Source: Chthoniobacterales bacterium
Lineage (GTDB): Bacteria > Verrucomicrobiota > Verrucomicrobiia > Chthoniobacterales > UBA10450
Direction: 5' to 3'
Length of the DNA stretch: 9,072 nucleotides
NCBI GenBank assembly: GCA_025980625.1
Contig: JAICXG010000107.1
Span: 1 to 9,072 of the forward strand
Position 1 is the first letter of the stretch. The number at the start of each line of letters is the position of its first letter. The notes under the pieces were generated by a model. That model ran no database searches. It had not been told where the DNA came from and saw only the letters and a program-made list of their open reading frames with translations. Positions 1 to 6,877 of the stretch are shown here, one piece after another. A program made the translations under genes and the position numbers.

Positions 1-885
1 CGCGCGGCGTTGCCGTCAGAGCCGGCCAGGAACATTATGCTGCCGCCAGCGCCTCCACTGTTTCCGCCATTAGCTATGAGAGTCGCATTCTCCGCCAAAG
101 AGCTGGCCTGAAAGGTTATCAGGCCGCCGCCCCCCATTTGTTCCTTCTTGGGCCGTAATAGTAGCATTTCCCGCGTCGGGCGAGTTGATCGGAAAATCAG
201 TGTGGCCGCCTGCCGCCCCGGCCACGGTCGCTCCATCATTGATGATTGTGCAGGTTTCCGCTGAGGCCCTCCCATAGAAGAAGCTCGTCAAACCTCCAAC
301 GCCCCCGGGGACACTTGCGCCCAAATTGTGGATGGTTGCGTCACCGGCGTCGTAGAAAACGAACTGGATCAGAGGCGGCGCTTCTGAGTTGCTGCCATTA
401 CGAGCATGCTGCGTAAAGGTCACCGCGCCGATGATCGTATTATCACTAGTGGTGTCATCGTTTAACGAGAAATAAGCGGAAGTTTCGCCGTCGGATGCGG
501 CGACGAAATTTTGAACAAAAGCCGAGTCGTTGAAGATGTCATAGGAGAATCCAAGGCCCGCTCCGGGCTGGGCCGTGATGATATAAGCTTGGGCATCAGT
601 TTCGAAAACAAGATCGGCGACACTTGCCGGCTCAGTGATGCTCAGATTCCGTATCGTGGATATTCCGAGGAGTACTTCATCCAAACCGTTGGGCACACGG
701 CCGCTGGACCAGTTCGCGGGATTGTTCCAGTTGTTATCGACAGGGTCAGCCAGCCACGAGATCGATTCAGCTCGACTTACCTGAGTCAGGAGTAGGAGAC
801 TGCCGAGTAGCAATCCGTTCAGAAGTTTTCCAAGCCCGAGAAAACCGAGATGTCTGCCCAACGCAGTGTTACCCAATGTTTTCAT
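1..885 (-). CDS. Secreted Gly-rich repeat (adhesin/autotransporter-like) protein, 3' end outside window, frame-broken
   Basis: Probably an exported surface protein; no enzymatic motif is seen. From the ATG at 885 the product starts MKTLG, has a long hydrophobic stretch (KLLNGLLLGSLLLLTQ) and a likely signal peptidase site after S-R-A at residue 39. A Trp/Asn block (DNNWNNPANW) follows, typical of secreted repeat proteins in cyanobacteria and PVC bacteria. The C-terminal part consists of 26-29 residue repeats beginning [D/N]AT-I and carrying a GG-GG core, as in beta-solenoid passenger domains. The original frame stops at 70-72, but after the C6 run at 130-135 the next frame continues the same repeat (ENATLIANGG, then GGAGGSIMFLAG) to position 1, so a one-base slip breaks the gene. 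Start choice: GAAGG lies 5 nt before 885; ATGs at 903 and 933 are alternatives with poorer or badly spaced Shine-Dalgarno. Exact family not identified. Confidence 0.7.
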
Positions 886-901
886 TGTTACCTTCGCTTT
901 C

Positions 902-907
902 ATTATA
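902..907 (-). promoter_or_regulatory. Possible -10 box of the repeat-protein gene
   Basis: On the minus strand positions 907-902 read TATAAT, a perfect -10 hexamer, 16 bases before the ATG at 885. It overlaps the alternative ATG at 903-901, so if it is used the transcript starts inside that codon region and translation must begin at 885, where GAAGG gives a well-spaced ribosome site. No good -35 box is present; the best candidate is TGCACA at a 19-base spacing. Weak support. Confidence 0.25.
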
Positions 908-1079
908 CCAAATTTCCTTCTAGCGGTGTGCATTGAGAAAACTTATGACCCGACCTTCGATAGTAAGTATCGATGCTGGCTCGCCATCCCAGCTCCTTTC
1001 GATTCGGCCGCTGAGGAGAACAGAAAAGCCGGCAAGAGGTCAAGTTCTTTCGAAGTAAGAGGCTCGGGCGAGTTGATTG

Positions 1080-1121
1080 ACCCGGCGAGGACGCCGGGTG
1101 GCCTCACAGCCGAGGACGGCT
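1080..1121. repeat. Pair of hairpins sharing an AGGA loop upstream of xseA
   Basis: Two perfect hairpins stand 8 bases apart. The first, 1080-1099, has arms ACCCGGCG and CGCCGGGT (8 bp) around AGGA. The second, 1108-1121, has arms AGCCG and CGGCT (5 bp) around the same AGGA. Both share the core CG-AGGA-CG while their outer stems differ but still pair. They lie in the 294-base spacer between two divergently oriented genes, 59 bases before the xseA start. They could be a REP-type repeat, an attenuator-like leader structure or a terminator without a T-run; nothing in the sequence decides between these. Confidence 0.55.
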
Positions 1122-1179
1122 ATGCTACGAGAGAGACACGCTGTGCTACGACAGGGGCGTGCTGTGCTAGGTTCGCGAG
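1119..1179 (+). repeat. 21-bp direct repeat, three units, ending at the xseA start codon
   Basis: The motif GCTRTGCTA starts at 1119, 1140 and 1161, exactly 21 bases apart (two helical turns). The first two units share GCTRTGCTACGA; the third diverges after GCTGTGCTA and runs straight into the ATG at 1180. The first copy overlaps the right arm of the AGGA hairpin pair. The regular phasing near a promoter-proximal position would suit binding of a repeated protein, but it may simply be decayed tandem repeat DNA. No clear -35/-10 pair or Shine-Dalgarno is visible before 1180. Confidence 0.5.
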
Positions 1180-2556
1180 ATGCAGGGCGATGATTTCTTT
1201 CCGGAGACTGCGCGCATTCTCACCGTTGCGGAACTGACCCGCTCAATCCGCGGTTTACTTGAGACCCGCTTCCGCGCCGTCTGGGTGCAGGGGGAAATTT
1301 CCAACTACCGGAAACATCCATCGGGGCACCAGTATTTTACGCTTAAGGACCCGCGGGCCGCGATCGCCTGCGTGATTTTTCGCGACACGCTCCCGCCATT
1401 CCCCATCGCGCTCGCCGATGGAATGCAGGTGCAGGTTTATGGGAGCGTGACTCTGTTCGAAGCGCGCGGGCAATACCAGATCAACGTCCAGATCCTCCAG
1501 TCGCGCGGGCTGGGACTTCTCCAGGCCAAGTTCGAGGCGCTGAAACGCAAGCTGGAGGCCGAAGGTCTGTTTGCACCGGAACGGAAACGACCGCTCCCGA
1601 AATTTCCGCGTCGGATCGGCATCATCACCTCGCCGAGCGGCGCGGCGATTCAGGACATGCTCAACATTCTGCGCCGGCGCGCGCCGGGCGTGCAGGTGTT
1701 GATTAGTCCGGTGCGGGTGCAGGGCACAGGCGCGTCGCTCGAGATCGCGACCGCCATCCGCGAGCTGAATGCGCCTAACGACGCCTGGCAGCCGCTCGAT
1801 CTGATCGTGCTCGCCCGCGGCGGCGGGAGCATTGAAGACCTCTGGGAATTCAACGAAGAGATCGTGGCGCGGGCGATCGTGCATGCGAGCGTGCCGGTTG
1901 TCTCGGCTGTCGGTCACGAAGTCGATTTCACGATCTCCGATTTTGTAGCCGACCTGCGCGCGCCGACGCCGAGCGCGGCAGCGGAGTTGATCGTGCCGGA
2001 TGTGCATGACCTGGAACGGCGGGTCGGCGAGTTACAAAGCTGTCTCGAAAAATGTTGGCGCAGTTTTCTCGCGCAGGCGCGCAATCGGCTCAGCGCGGTT
2101 TCTGGGAAAACCTTGTTCCGCGAGCTGAGCCGGCGGTTGCGCGAGGCGCAACAACAGCTCGACCTCGCGCGGGAAGCGCTTGGCCGCGTCATCGCGCATC
2201 GCCGGGTTGCGGAGCAGGCCCGCCTAACGAAGGCGCAAGTGGCGCTGAAAGGACATAACCCCGCGCGCGAACTGGCCGCGCGCCGGCAGAGAGTGAGGGA
2301 AGTTCACCGCCGTCTCGCCGAATGCGCCCGCGCGCGCCTCACGATCGCGCGTGAGCGCGCGGGACGCAGCGCCGGATTGCTCCGCGTTCTTGGCCCGGAG
2401 GGAACCCTTCGGCGCGGCTACAGCATTACCCGGGACGAAGCGGGAAACGTTATCCGCTCAGTTAGACTCGTTAGGCCGAAAATGAAGATTCGAACTCGCG
2501 TCAGTGATGGCGAGTTTCGTTCAGAAATTCCAGTTACGGAGCAGGCAGCGGATTGA
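1180..2556 (+). CDS. xseA: Exodeoxyribonuclease VII large subunit
   Basis: Catalytic subunit of exonuclease VII, a cytoplasmic nuclease that degrades single-stranded DNA from both ends in repair and recombination, normally together with several copies of the small subunit XseB. The 458-residue product matches the usual family length (about 400-460). An N-terminal OB-fold DNA-binding domain (about residues 11-105) includes VWVQGEISNY. The nuclease domain holds GIITSPSGAAIQDM (147-160), ARGGGSIEDLWEFNEE (212-227) and the stretch around SAVGHEVDF (242-250) leading into APTPSAAAE (261-269). D159, R213, H246 and D249 align with residues required for the E. coli nuclease. A long Arg/Ala-rich coiled-coil region (about 275-395), the XseB-binding part of the family, precedes the C-terminal RRGYSI motif (411-416). 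The gene looks intact. The start at 1180 fits the family N-terminus although its ribosome site is poor. xseB is not in the window. Confidence 0.96.
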   Translation: MQGDDFFPETARILTVAELTRSIRGLLETRFRAVWVQGEISNYRKHPSGHQYFTLKDPRAAIACVIFRDTLPPFPIALADGMQVQVYGSVTLFEARGQYQINVQILQSRGLGLLQAKFEALKRKLEAEGLFAPERKRPLPKFPRRIGIITSPSGAAIQDMLNILRRRAPGVQVLISPVRVQGTGASLEIATAIRELNAPNDAWQPLDLIVLARGGGSIEDLWEFNEEIVARAIVHASVPVVSAVGHEVDFTISDFVADLRAPTPSAAAELIVPDVHDLERRVGELQSCLEKCWRSFLAQARNRLSAVSGKTLFRELSRRLREAQQQLDLAREALGRVIAHRRVAEQARLTKAQVALKGHNPARELAARRQRVREVHRRLAECARARLTIARERAGRSAGLLRVLGPEGTLRRGYSITRDEAGNVIRSVRLVRPKMKIRTRVSDGEFRSEIPVTEQAAD

Positions 2557-3238
2557 GCGCGCTGTTTGTTGCTCCCAGCCAATCGGTGTCAGTCGCGAAG
2601 AGATTGACCACGGTTCCGCCGCTCGAGGTGCGTGAGGGCGCCAGCATGGTTGTGTTGCAGACGAGGTTGTTTACGCTGCCATCGCAGGTAAGAACGACGG
2701 CCCGCTTAGCCCCCCAGACACCGCCGGGCAACGTCTTGTCGGTTGCATACTGCGGCGGGGCGGGGACCGGGTTGGCAAACCCGTCTGCGACCAGAGGCAA
2801 GGATGCGTTCGAAGTCTCAGTCAGGTTTTGGATATAGGAGTAGCTATTCTCGCCCGCGGCCAAGGTAAGCGAGTAGGGAAAGCCCGCGTCGATCCGGTTA
2901 TCGGGCGTGTTTGGTGAATAAGCCGAGGCTTTAACCGCGAAGATCTCTTCGTTCGTCAGATAGGTTGGAAAGAGGGTGCGAAAGGCTTCGTTCGCATTCG
3001 CAATATCTGCGCTGGTCGGATCCTCTGGATTGACCTTGGTTGGAAAACTGCCGTTGTGATCAGCCGCAAACAGTTTTAGGGCGACGCCGATCTGCCGGAT
3101 GTTCGACAGATCTTTGGTTTGGTTGGCCCGTTCGGTCACCGTGTTGAACACGGGGAAGGCGATGCTCGCCAAAATGGCGATGATGGTAATGACGACGAGG
3201 AGCTCGATGAGCGTGAACGCGGAGGAATGGGTTTTCAT
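2534..3238 (-). CDS. Prepilin-type N-terminal cleavage/methylation domain protein (pseudopilin-like)
   Basis: Likely an inner-membrane pseudopilin, processed by prepilin peptidase and assembled with a type II secretion or type IV pilus machine. The 234-residue product begins with a short basic leader, then A-F-T-L-I-E-L-L-V-V and a hydrophobic helix to about residue 31; cleavage would fall before F8, leaving the conserved Glu at mature position 5 (E12). The -1 residue is Ala rather than the classical Gly, which I recall as common in such proteins of PVC bacteria. The segment AADHNGSFP (54-62) and a C-terminal CDGSV resemble the GspG-like proteins that are numerous in planctomycetes and verrucomicrobia. 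The rest has no recognised motif; substrate and partners are unknown. It stands alone with no other secretion gene nearby, and its last 23 bases overlap the end of xseA on the opposite strand. No Shine-Dalgarno is visible before the ATG. Confidence 0.88.
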   Translation of the reverse strand: MKTHSSAFTLIELLVVITIIAILASIAFPVFNTVTERANQTKDLSNIRQIGVALKLFAADHNGSFPTKVNPEDPTSADIANANEAFRTLFPTYLTNEEIFAVKASAYSPNTPDNRIDAGFPYSLTLAAGENSYSYIQNLTETSNASLPLVADGFANPVPAPPQYATDKTLPGGVWGAKRAVVLTCDGSVNNLVCNTTMLAPSRTSSGGTVVNLFATDTDWLGATNSALNPLPAP

Positions 3239-3263
3239 GGGTTTTATTTGTTAGGCGGGGCCG

Positions 3264-3292
3264 AGGATTGAGGAGCCAAAAGAAAAGGTCAA
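3264..3292 (-). promoter_or_regulatory. Possible promoter of the pseudopilin gene
   Basis: On the minus strand TTGACC (3292-3287) matches a -35 box at 5 of 6 bases. A 17-base spacer leads to AATCCT (3269-3264), only a 3 of 6 match to a -10 box. It lies 25 bases before the pseudopilin ATG, in the short spacer behind glgB, so it would allow the pilin gene to be expressed independently of glgB. Weak support. Confidence 0.22.
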
Positions 3293-3295
3293 GCC

Positions 3296-3325
3296 AAAAA
3301 AACATCTTTTTTTAAGATTTTTTTT
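3296..3325 (-). terminator. AT-rich stem-loop after glgB, possible terminator
   Basis: Downstream of the glgB stop the minus strand reads an A8 run, TCTT, an A7 run, GATG and a T7 run. AATCTT-type and AAGAT arms pair around a short A loop, extended by A-T pairing between the outer runs. A T7 tract follows the stem, as in an intrinsic terminator, but there is no GC core, so the stem would be weak. It could equally be an AT-rich promoter-proximal tract for the pseudopilin gene that follows. Confidence 0.35.
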
Positions 3326-3341
3326 CGACCCCAGAAAACGG

Positions 3342-5579
3342 CTACGCGCCGCCCTCTGGCACCCCGCTCGTCGCTGCTTCGCGCTTAAAGGCGACCACCG
3401 CGAGCGGCGGTAAATTCGCCCGGATGGAATAGGTCCGGCCCTGCCATTCGACCGGCTCGGCCTCGAGCCCGCCGAGGTTGCCGATGTTACTCCCGCCGTA
3501 GGTTTCCCCATCGGTGTTGATGACCTCGCGATAGAAGCCCTCGTTAGGCACGCCCAGCCGGTAACTGTAGCGCGGCACCGGGGTGGCATTGACCGCGAAG
3601 ACAACGATCTCGTTCTCTTGCGAGCGCCGAAGGAAAGCGACCACGCTGTTCTCCGAATCGTGGAAATCGATCCACTCAAAGCTCTCGTGCGACTGGTCCC
3701 GGTCCCAGAGCGCGGGCTCGTTGCGGTAAACATAATTGAGATGCTGCACGAGCCGGCGCAGGCCGTCGTGCCGCGGCCGTTGCAGCAGGTCCCAATCGAG
3801 CCCGCGATCATGGTTCCACTCCCGCGTTTGACCAAACTCACTGCCCATGAAAAGCAGCTTCTTCCCCGGATGCCCCCACATCCAGGCGTAGAACATCCGC
3901 AGGTTGGCGAACTTCTGCCATACGTCGCCCGGCATTTTGTTAATGAGCGAGCCTTTCCCGTGCACCACCTCGTCATGGCTGAGGACGAGAATGAAATGCT
4001 CGCTCCATGCATACATGATCGAGAAGGTGACGTTGTTCTGGTGAAAGCGGCGGTAAATCGGGTCGAGCGCCATGAATTGGAGGAAGTCGTGCATCCAACC
4101 CATGTTCCACTTAAACCCGAAGCCGAGCCCGCCGAGATAAGTCGGCCGTGACACGCCCGGCCAGGCGGTTGATTCCTCCGCGATTGTGATCACGCCGGGG
4201 AACTGCTCATAACACCATTCGTTAGTCTGTTTCAGGAAAAAGACCGCCTCGAGATTTTCCCGGCCACCGAAAACGTTCGGCACCCATTGCCCCGGCTGCC
4301 GCGAGTAATCGAGATACAGCATCGAGGCGACCGCATCCACCCGCAGCCCGTCGATGTGATATTTATCCAGCCAGAAGAGCGCGTTGGCGGTGAGAAAATT
4401 GCGCACTTCGTTGCGGCCGAAATTAAAGATGAGTGTGCCCCAATCCTGGTGCTCGCCCTGGCGCGGGTCGGCGTGCTCGTAAAGATCGGTCCCGTCAAAC
4501 TCCGCCAGCGCGTGCGCGTCCTTTGGGAAATGCGCCGGCACCCAGTCTATGATCACGCCGACTCCGGCGCGATGACAGGCATCGATAAAGTGTCGCAGCT
4601 CATCGGGATTGCCGAAGCGGCTGGTGGGCGCGTAATAGTTAGTGACCTGGTACCCCCATGAGCCTTCAAAGGGATGCTCCGCGATCGGCAGCAGCTCGAT
4701 ATGCGTGAACCCCATCTCGATCACATAGGGCAGGAGAGTTTGCGCAAACTCGATGTAACTCAACGACCGGTTTCCTTCTTCCGTCTTCCGCCGCCACGAG
4801 CCGAGATGCACTTCATAGATGCTGAGCGGCCGCCGATGCATCTCGTCGCGCGCGCGTTGCGCCAGCCATTCCTCGTCGCTCCACTTGAACCGCTCGAGAT
4901 CGAAGACCATCGACGAGGTCTCCTTCCCGTGCTGACTAAAGAACCCGAACGGATCGCTCTTTAAAAGAAGCGCGCCCGATTGCGTCTTGATCTCATACTT
5001 GTAATGCGCGCCTTCCTTTACCCCGGGGATGAAAATTTCCCACACACCCGTCGGTAATAGCTTGCGCATCGGGTGCACGCGGCCATCCCAGAAATTGAAA
5101 TCGCCCACCACACTCACTCGCGCCGCGTTCGGCGCCCAGACCGCGAAATAGACTCCGCCCTCACCCCCAATCTCGCGCAGATGCGCACCGAACTTGTCGT
5201 AGAGCCGCTTATGATTTCCCTCCGCAAAAAGATGCAGATCGACCTCACCCATGATCGGCCCATAGCTATAGGGATCACGCAAAGTCTCCTCCGAGCCATC
5301 AAAGGCCGTCACCTTCACGAGATAGGCAAAGTCGCGCGATTCGTTAGGCACGGTCGCCTGGTAAAGCCCCTCGATGTGGAGCCGTTCCGCCGGGAACACC
5401 TGGCCGTGATCATTCGCCGCCACCACCTCGACCTGCTTCGCTTCCGGCCGAAACACCCGGATGACAAGATCATCCCCCGCGCGATGCGGCCCGAGCACCC
5501 GGAAGGGATCGTTATGCGCCCCGTCGAGAATGGCCGCGATCTCACTCGGGTCGATGGGGTGAATGGAAAAAGCGCTCAT
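3342..5579 (-). CDS. glgB: 1,4-alpha-glucan (glycogen) branching enzyme
   Basis: Cytoplasmic enzyme that cuts an alpha-1,4 glucan chain and reattaches the piece through an alpha-1,6 bond, making branch points in glycogen. With the ATG at 5579 (MSAFSIHPID) the product is 745 residues; E. coli GlgB has 728. N-terminal carbohydrate-binding/CBM48-like part: NDPFRVLGPH (23-32), then FAVWAPNAARVSVVGDFNFW (145-164). GH13 catalytic barrel: IDWVPAHF (344-351), GLRVDAVASML (411-421), IAEESTAWPGV (466-476), LSHDEVVHGKGS (533-544). The triad is Asp415 (nucleophile), Glu468 (acid/base) and Asp536, each offset by +10 from the E. coli residues. A C-terminal all-beta domain ends in GGA. The frame stays open upstream to a TTG at 5642, but those extra 21 residues do not look like a GlgB N-terminus. 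Complete and well conserved; no glgA, glgC, glgX or glgP lies beside it. Confidence 0.97.
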   Translation of the reverse strand: MSAFSIHPIDPSEIAAILDGAHNDPFRVLGPHRAGDDLVIRVFRPEAKQVEVVAANDHGQVFPAERLHIEGLYQATVPNESRDFAYLVKVTAFDGSEETLRDPYSYGPIMGEVDLHLFAEGNHKRLYDKFGAHLREIGGEGGVYFAVWAPNAARVSVVGDFNFWDGRVHPMRKLLPTGVWEIFIPGVKEGAHYKYEIKTQSGALLLKSDPFGFFSQHGKETSSMVFDLERFKWSDEEWLAQRARDEMHRRPLSIYEVHLGSWRRKTEEGNRSLSYIEFAQTLLPYVIEMGFTHIELLPIAEHPFEGSWGYQVTNYYAPTSRFGNPDELRHFIDACHRAGVGVIIDWVPAHFPKDAHALAEFDGTDLYEHADPRQGEHQDWGTLIFNFGRNEVRNFLTANALFWLDKYHIDGLRVDAVASMLYLDYSRQPGQWVPNVFGGRENLEAVFFLKQTNEWCYEQFPGVITIAEESTAWPGVSRPTYLGGLGFGFKWNMGWMHDFLQFMALDPIYRRFHQNNVTFSIMYAWSEHFILVLSHDEVVHGKGSLINKMPGDVWQKFANLRMFYAWMWGHPGKKLLFMGSEFGQTREWNHDRGLDWDLLQRPRHDGLRRLVQHLNYVYRNEPALWDRDQSHESFEWIDFHDSENSVVAFLRRSQENEIVVFAVNATPVPRYSYRLGVPNEGFYREVINTDGETYGGSNIGNLGGLEAEPVEWQGRTYSIRANLPPLAVVAFKREAATSGVPEGGA

Positions 5580-5872
5580 CTCTGCCAAAGAGACTAAAGA
5601 TACGCGAGGTCTTTGCAACGTCCCCGCGATCCACCCCGCCAACCGCCTCTGTCCGCGCGGTCCGCAGCAGCAGGTTGCGTCTTCGCCCTCTGCCGCCAGC
5701 GACCCGCAGCGCGGAAGTCAGGCATCTTGCCTGACTCGGCCAACAGGCTTCCAGCCTGTCGACCCGGGGACCATTAAGCCGACAGCGAGGGGATGGCCAT
5801 CAGCCGGGTCAGCTTGGAAGCGCCATCCTATAAAGTGAGAGCTTGCTAAGGCGGTGGTCTTGCTCGTCGCCG
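5580..5872. other. Spacer upstream of glgB without a gene
   Basis: This stretch between the glgB start and the tandem array contains no believable coding region. It must hold the glgB promoter on the minus strand, but I find no clear -35/-10 pair there. Its main content is the two-hairpin REP-like element listed separately. A motif around AGAGCTTGC (5838-5846, followed by TAAGGC) recurs loosely at 6750-6758 (followed by GAGGCC) on the other side of the array and small ORFs; the match is too short to call a flanking direct repeat. Confidence 0.5.
5713..5762 (+). repeat. REP-like two-hairpin element, copy A
   Basis: Two adjacent perfect hairpins. Hairpin 1 (5716-5736): arms AGTCAGGCA and TGCCTGACT, 9 bp, loop TCT. 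Hairpin 2 (5743-5759): arms ACAGGCT and AGCCTGT, 7 bp, loop TCC. They are joined by CGGCCA. A second copy lies inverted at 8961-9014, identical across hairpin 1 and the first part of the linker, with hairpin 2 changed at both partners of one pair. Unrelated surroundings and inverted orientation are what a dispersed REP-type palindrome would show. The window has no RAYT-type transposase that could mobilise it. Confidence 0.75.
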
Positions 5873-6342
5873 CTTCCCGAGGCCAGTACTGACTCTACAC
5901 CGGCATTCCCCCGCAAAGAGAAACCAATGCACGCCTCTACATTGGCTTCGGGCCGGTCCCGGAGATCCATGTACAGCTCCACATTGGCATGCCGGCGGCC
6001 GGGATGACGCTGGCGCGCTATACATTGGCGTGCCGACCGTCGGGATGGCCCCGGCGAGCTCTACTTTGGCATCCCGACGGCCGGGAAGGTCCCGGCGCGC
6101 TCTACTTCGGCATCCCGACGGCCGGGAAGGCGTCGGCGCGCTCTACTTTGACATCCCGACGGCCGGGAAGGCGCCGGCGCGCTCTACTTTGACATCCCGA
6201 CGGCCGGGAAGGCGTCGGCGCGCTCTACTTTGGCATCCCGACGGCCGGGAAGGCTCCGGCGAGCTATACTTCGGCATCCCGACGGCCGGGAAGGCGCCGG
6301 CGGCCTATACTACGATGTCCCCTCGCTGGGGAAGGTATCGGC
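5873..6342. repeat. Tandem array of 41-42 bp units, each with a small hairpin
   Basis: Units begin at 5904, 5946, 5988, 6029, 6070, 6111, 6152, 6193, 6234, 6275 and 6316; the first two are 42 bp, the following eight exactly 41 bp, and the last is partial. A further degenerate half unit lies at 5873-5903. The middle units (6070-6315) are nearly identical; outer ones are increasingly divergent. Each typical unit starts CATCCCGACGGCCGGGAAGG, holding a 5-bp stem TCCCG/CGGGA around five bases, followed by a GC-rich tract and CTCTACTTTGG. A 41-bp period cannot keep one reading frame, so the long open frames across it are artefacts of base composition and the array is non-coding. There are no unique spacers, so it is not a CRISPR array. 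Function unknown. Confidence 0.9.
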
Positions 6343-6376
6343 AAATCCAGGCGGACGGAAAAATTGCGGATCTCGG

Positions 6377-6511
6377 ATGCGATACCTGCGCCGCTTCTTC
6401 CGTCGTTTTCTTCGAGGCCGCGAGCGCGAGCAACAACTCGACCTGCCTTTCCACGTCAAAGCGTCGCCGCGCCGCGCCCGACTTTTGGAGCCTCGCGGAC
6501 GCACCCGCTAG
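6377..6511 (+). CDS. Doubtful small basic ORF after the array
   Basis: A 44-codon frame beginning MRYLRRFFRRFLRG, very rich in Arg, with no recognised family. Its frame is open far upstream only because the repeat array lacks stops. It ends TAG nine bases before the ATG at 6521. There is no clear Shine-Dalgarno. An alternative, overlapping frame on the minus strand (6769 to 6305, TTG start) is equally unconvincing. It may be a remnant of a decayed gene or chance. Confidence 0.15.
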   Translation: MRYLRRFFRRFLRGREREQQLDLPFHVKASPRRARLLEPRGRTR

Positions 6512-6520
6512 CGAGCTGCG

Positions 6521-6745
6521 ATGGCCGAGGACCAATTCATCATCCCGCTGCGTCAAGTGCTGGAGCAAGTGCGCGACCGGCTCAACGCAATTATCCTGCG
6601 GCTGAAAGCGCGGGAAGAACCGCGCTTCATGCGCTGGCGTTGCCTCGCGCGCGGCCACATTAAAAACTCCACTCGCACCGTGCCCGCCCACGGTGGCGCC
6701 GCCATGTCTGGGTGCGAAGGAACAGAGGTCCGGCCTGTCCCGTAA
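6521..6745 (+). CDS. Hypothetical small protein, helical N-terminal half
   Basis: A 74-codon frame from an ATG. The first 33 residues (MAEDQFIIPLRQVLEQVRD, then RLNAIILRLKAREE) form a plausible amphipathic helix, and the codons there end mostly in G or C like those of xseA and glgB. The second half, after about residue 50, loses this character (Gly/Ala/Cys mix), suggesting a truncated or decayed gene or a chance open frame. Ribosome-site support is poor (GCGAG six bases before the ATG). No family recognised. It lies between the tandem array and the membrane-protein gene. Confidence 0.25.
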   Translation: MAEDQFIIPLRQVLEQVRDRLNAIILRLKAREEPRFMRWRCLARGHIKNSTRTVPAHGGAAMSGCEGTEVRPVP

Positions 6746-6823
6746 GCCAAGAGCTTGCGAGGCCACCAATTGCGCGGAAGGTGTTCAAACGTTCTTACAT
6801 ACCGGAGCTAACAGGCGGTTGAC

Positions 6824-6852
6824 TTGACCTCGACACATGGGTTCGATATGCG
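6824..6852 (+). promoter_or_regulatory. Possible promoter of the membrane-protein gene
   Basis: TTGACC at 6824-6829 (5 of 6 to a -35 box), a 17-base spacer, then TATGCG at 6847-6852 (3 of 6 to a -10 box). An overlapping TTGACT starts five bases earlier, at 6819. The predicted transcription start would lie about 20 bases before the GTG start codon at 6878. Position and spacing are right, but the -10 is poor. Confidence 0.3.
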
Positions 6853-6877
6853 TGTTGTCTGAAAGATCAGGTCGTCT

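Noticed and set aside
866..1237. Plus-strand frame of 123 codons covering the spacer before xseA.
   Set aside because: It overlaps the antisense 5' end of the secreted repeat protein and runs into xseA in another frame; the peptide has no family features and includes the 21-bp repeat.
1255..2007. Minus-strand frame of 250 codons inside xseA.
   Set aside because: Arg/His-rich antisense shadow of a strongly supported gene.
3251..4012. Minus-strand frame of 253 codons overlapping the glgB 3' part.
   Set aside because: Shifted-frame shadow of glgB, Ser/Arg-rich, no family match.
5580..5642. N-terminal extension of glgB to a TTG at 5642.
   Set aside because: The 21 extra residues do not resemble GlgB N-termini; the ATG at 5579 gives the usual length and start.
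5873..6342. CRISPR array.
   Set aside because: Units repeat end to end without unique spacers and no cas gene is present.
5989..6605. Long open frames through the tandem array, coding for Arg/Gly-rich repeat proteins.
   Set aside because: The unit is 41 bp, so each frame cycles through all three readings of the repeat; several frames are open at once, and the units vary by silent-insensitive changes. This is a composition artefact.
5838..6758. AGAGCTTGC recurring on both sides of the array region as a possible attachment or target-site repeat.
   Set aside because: Only nine identical bases with loose flanking similarity; compatible with chance.
6305..6769. Minus-strand frame of 154 codons between the array and the membrane-protein gene.
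   Set aside because: TTG start without a ribosome site, it reads back into the tandem array, and only a short stretch (VERQVELLLALAASKK) looks protein-like.
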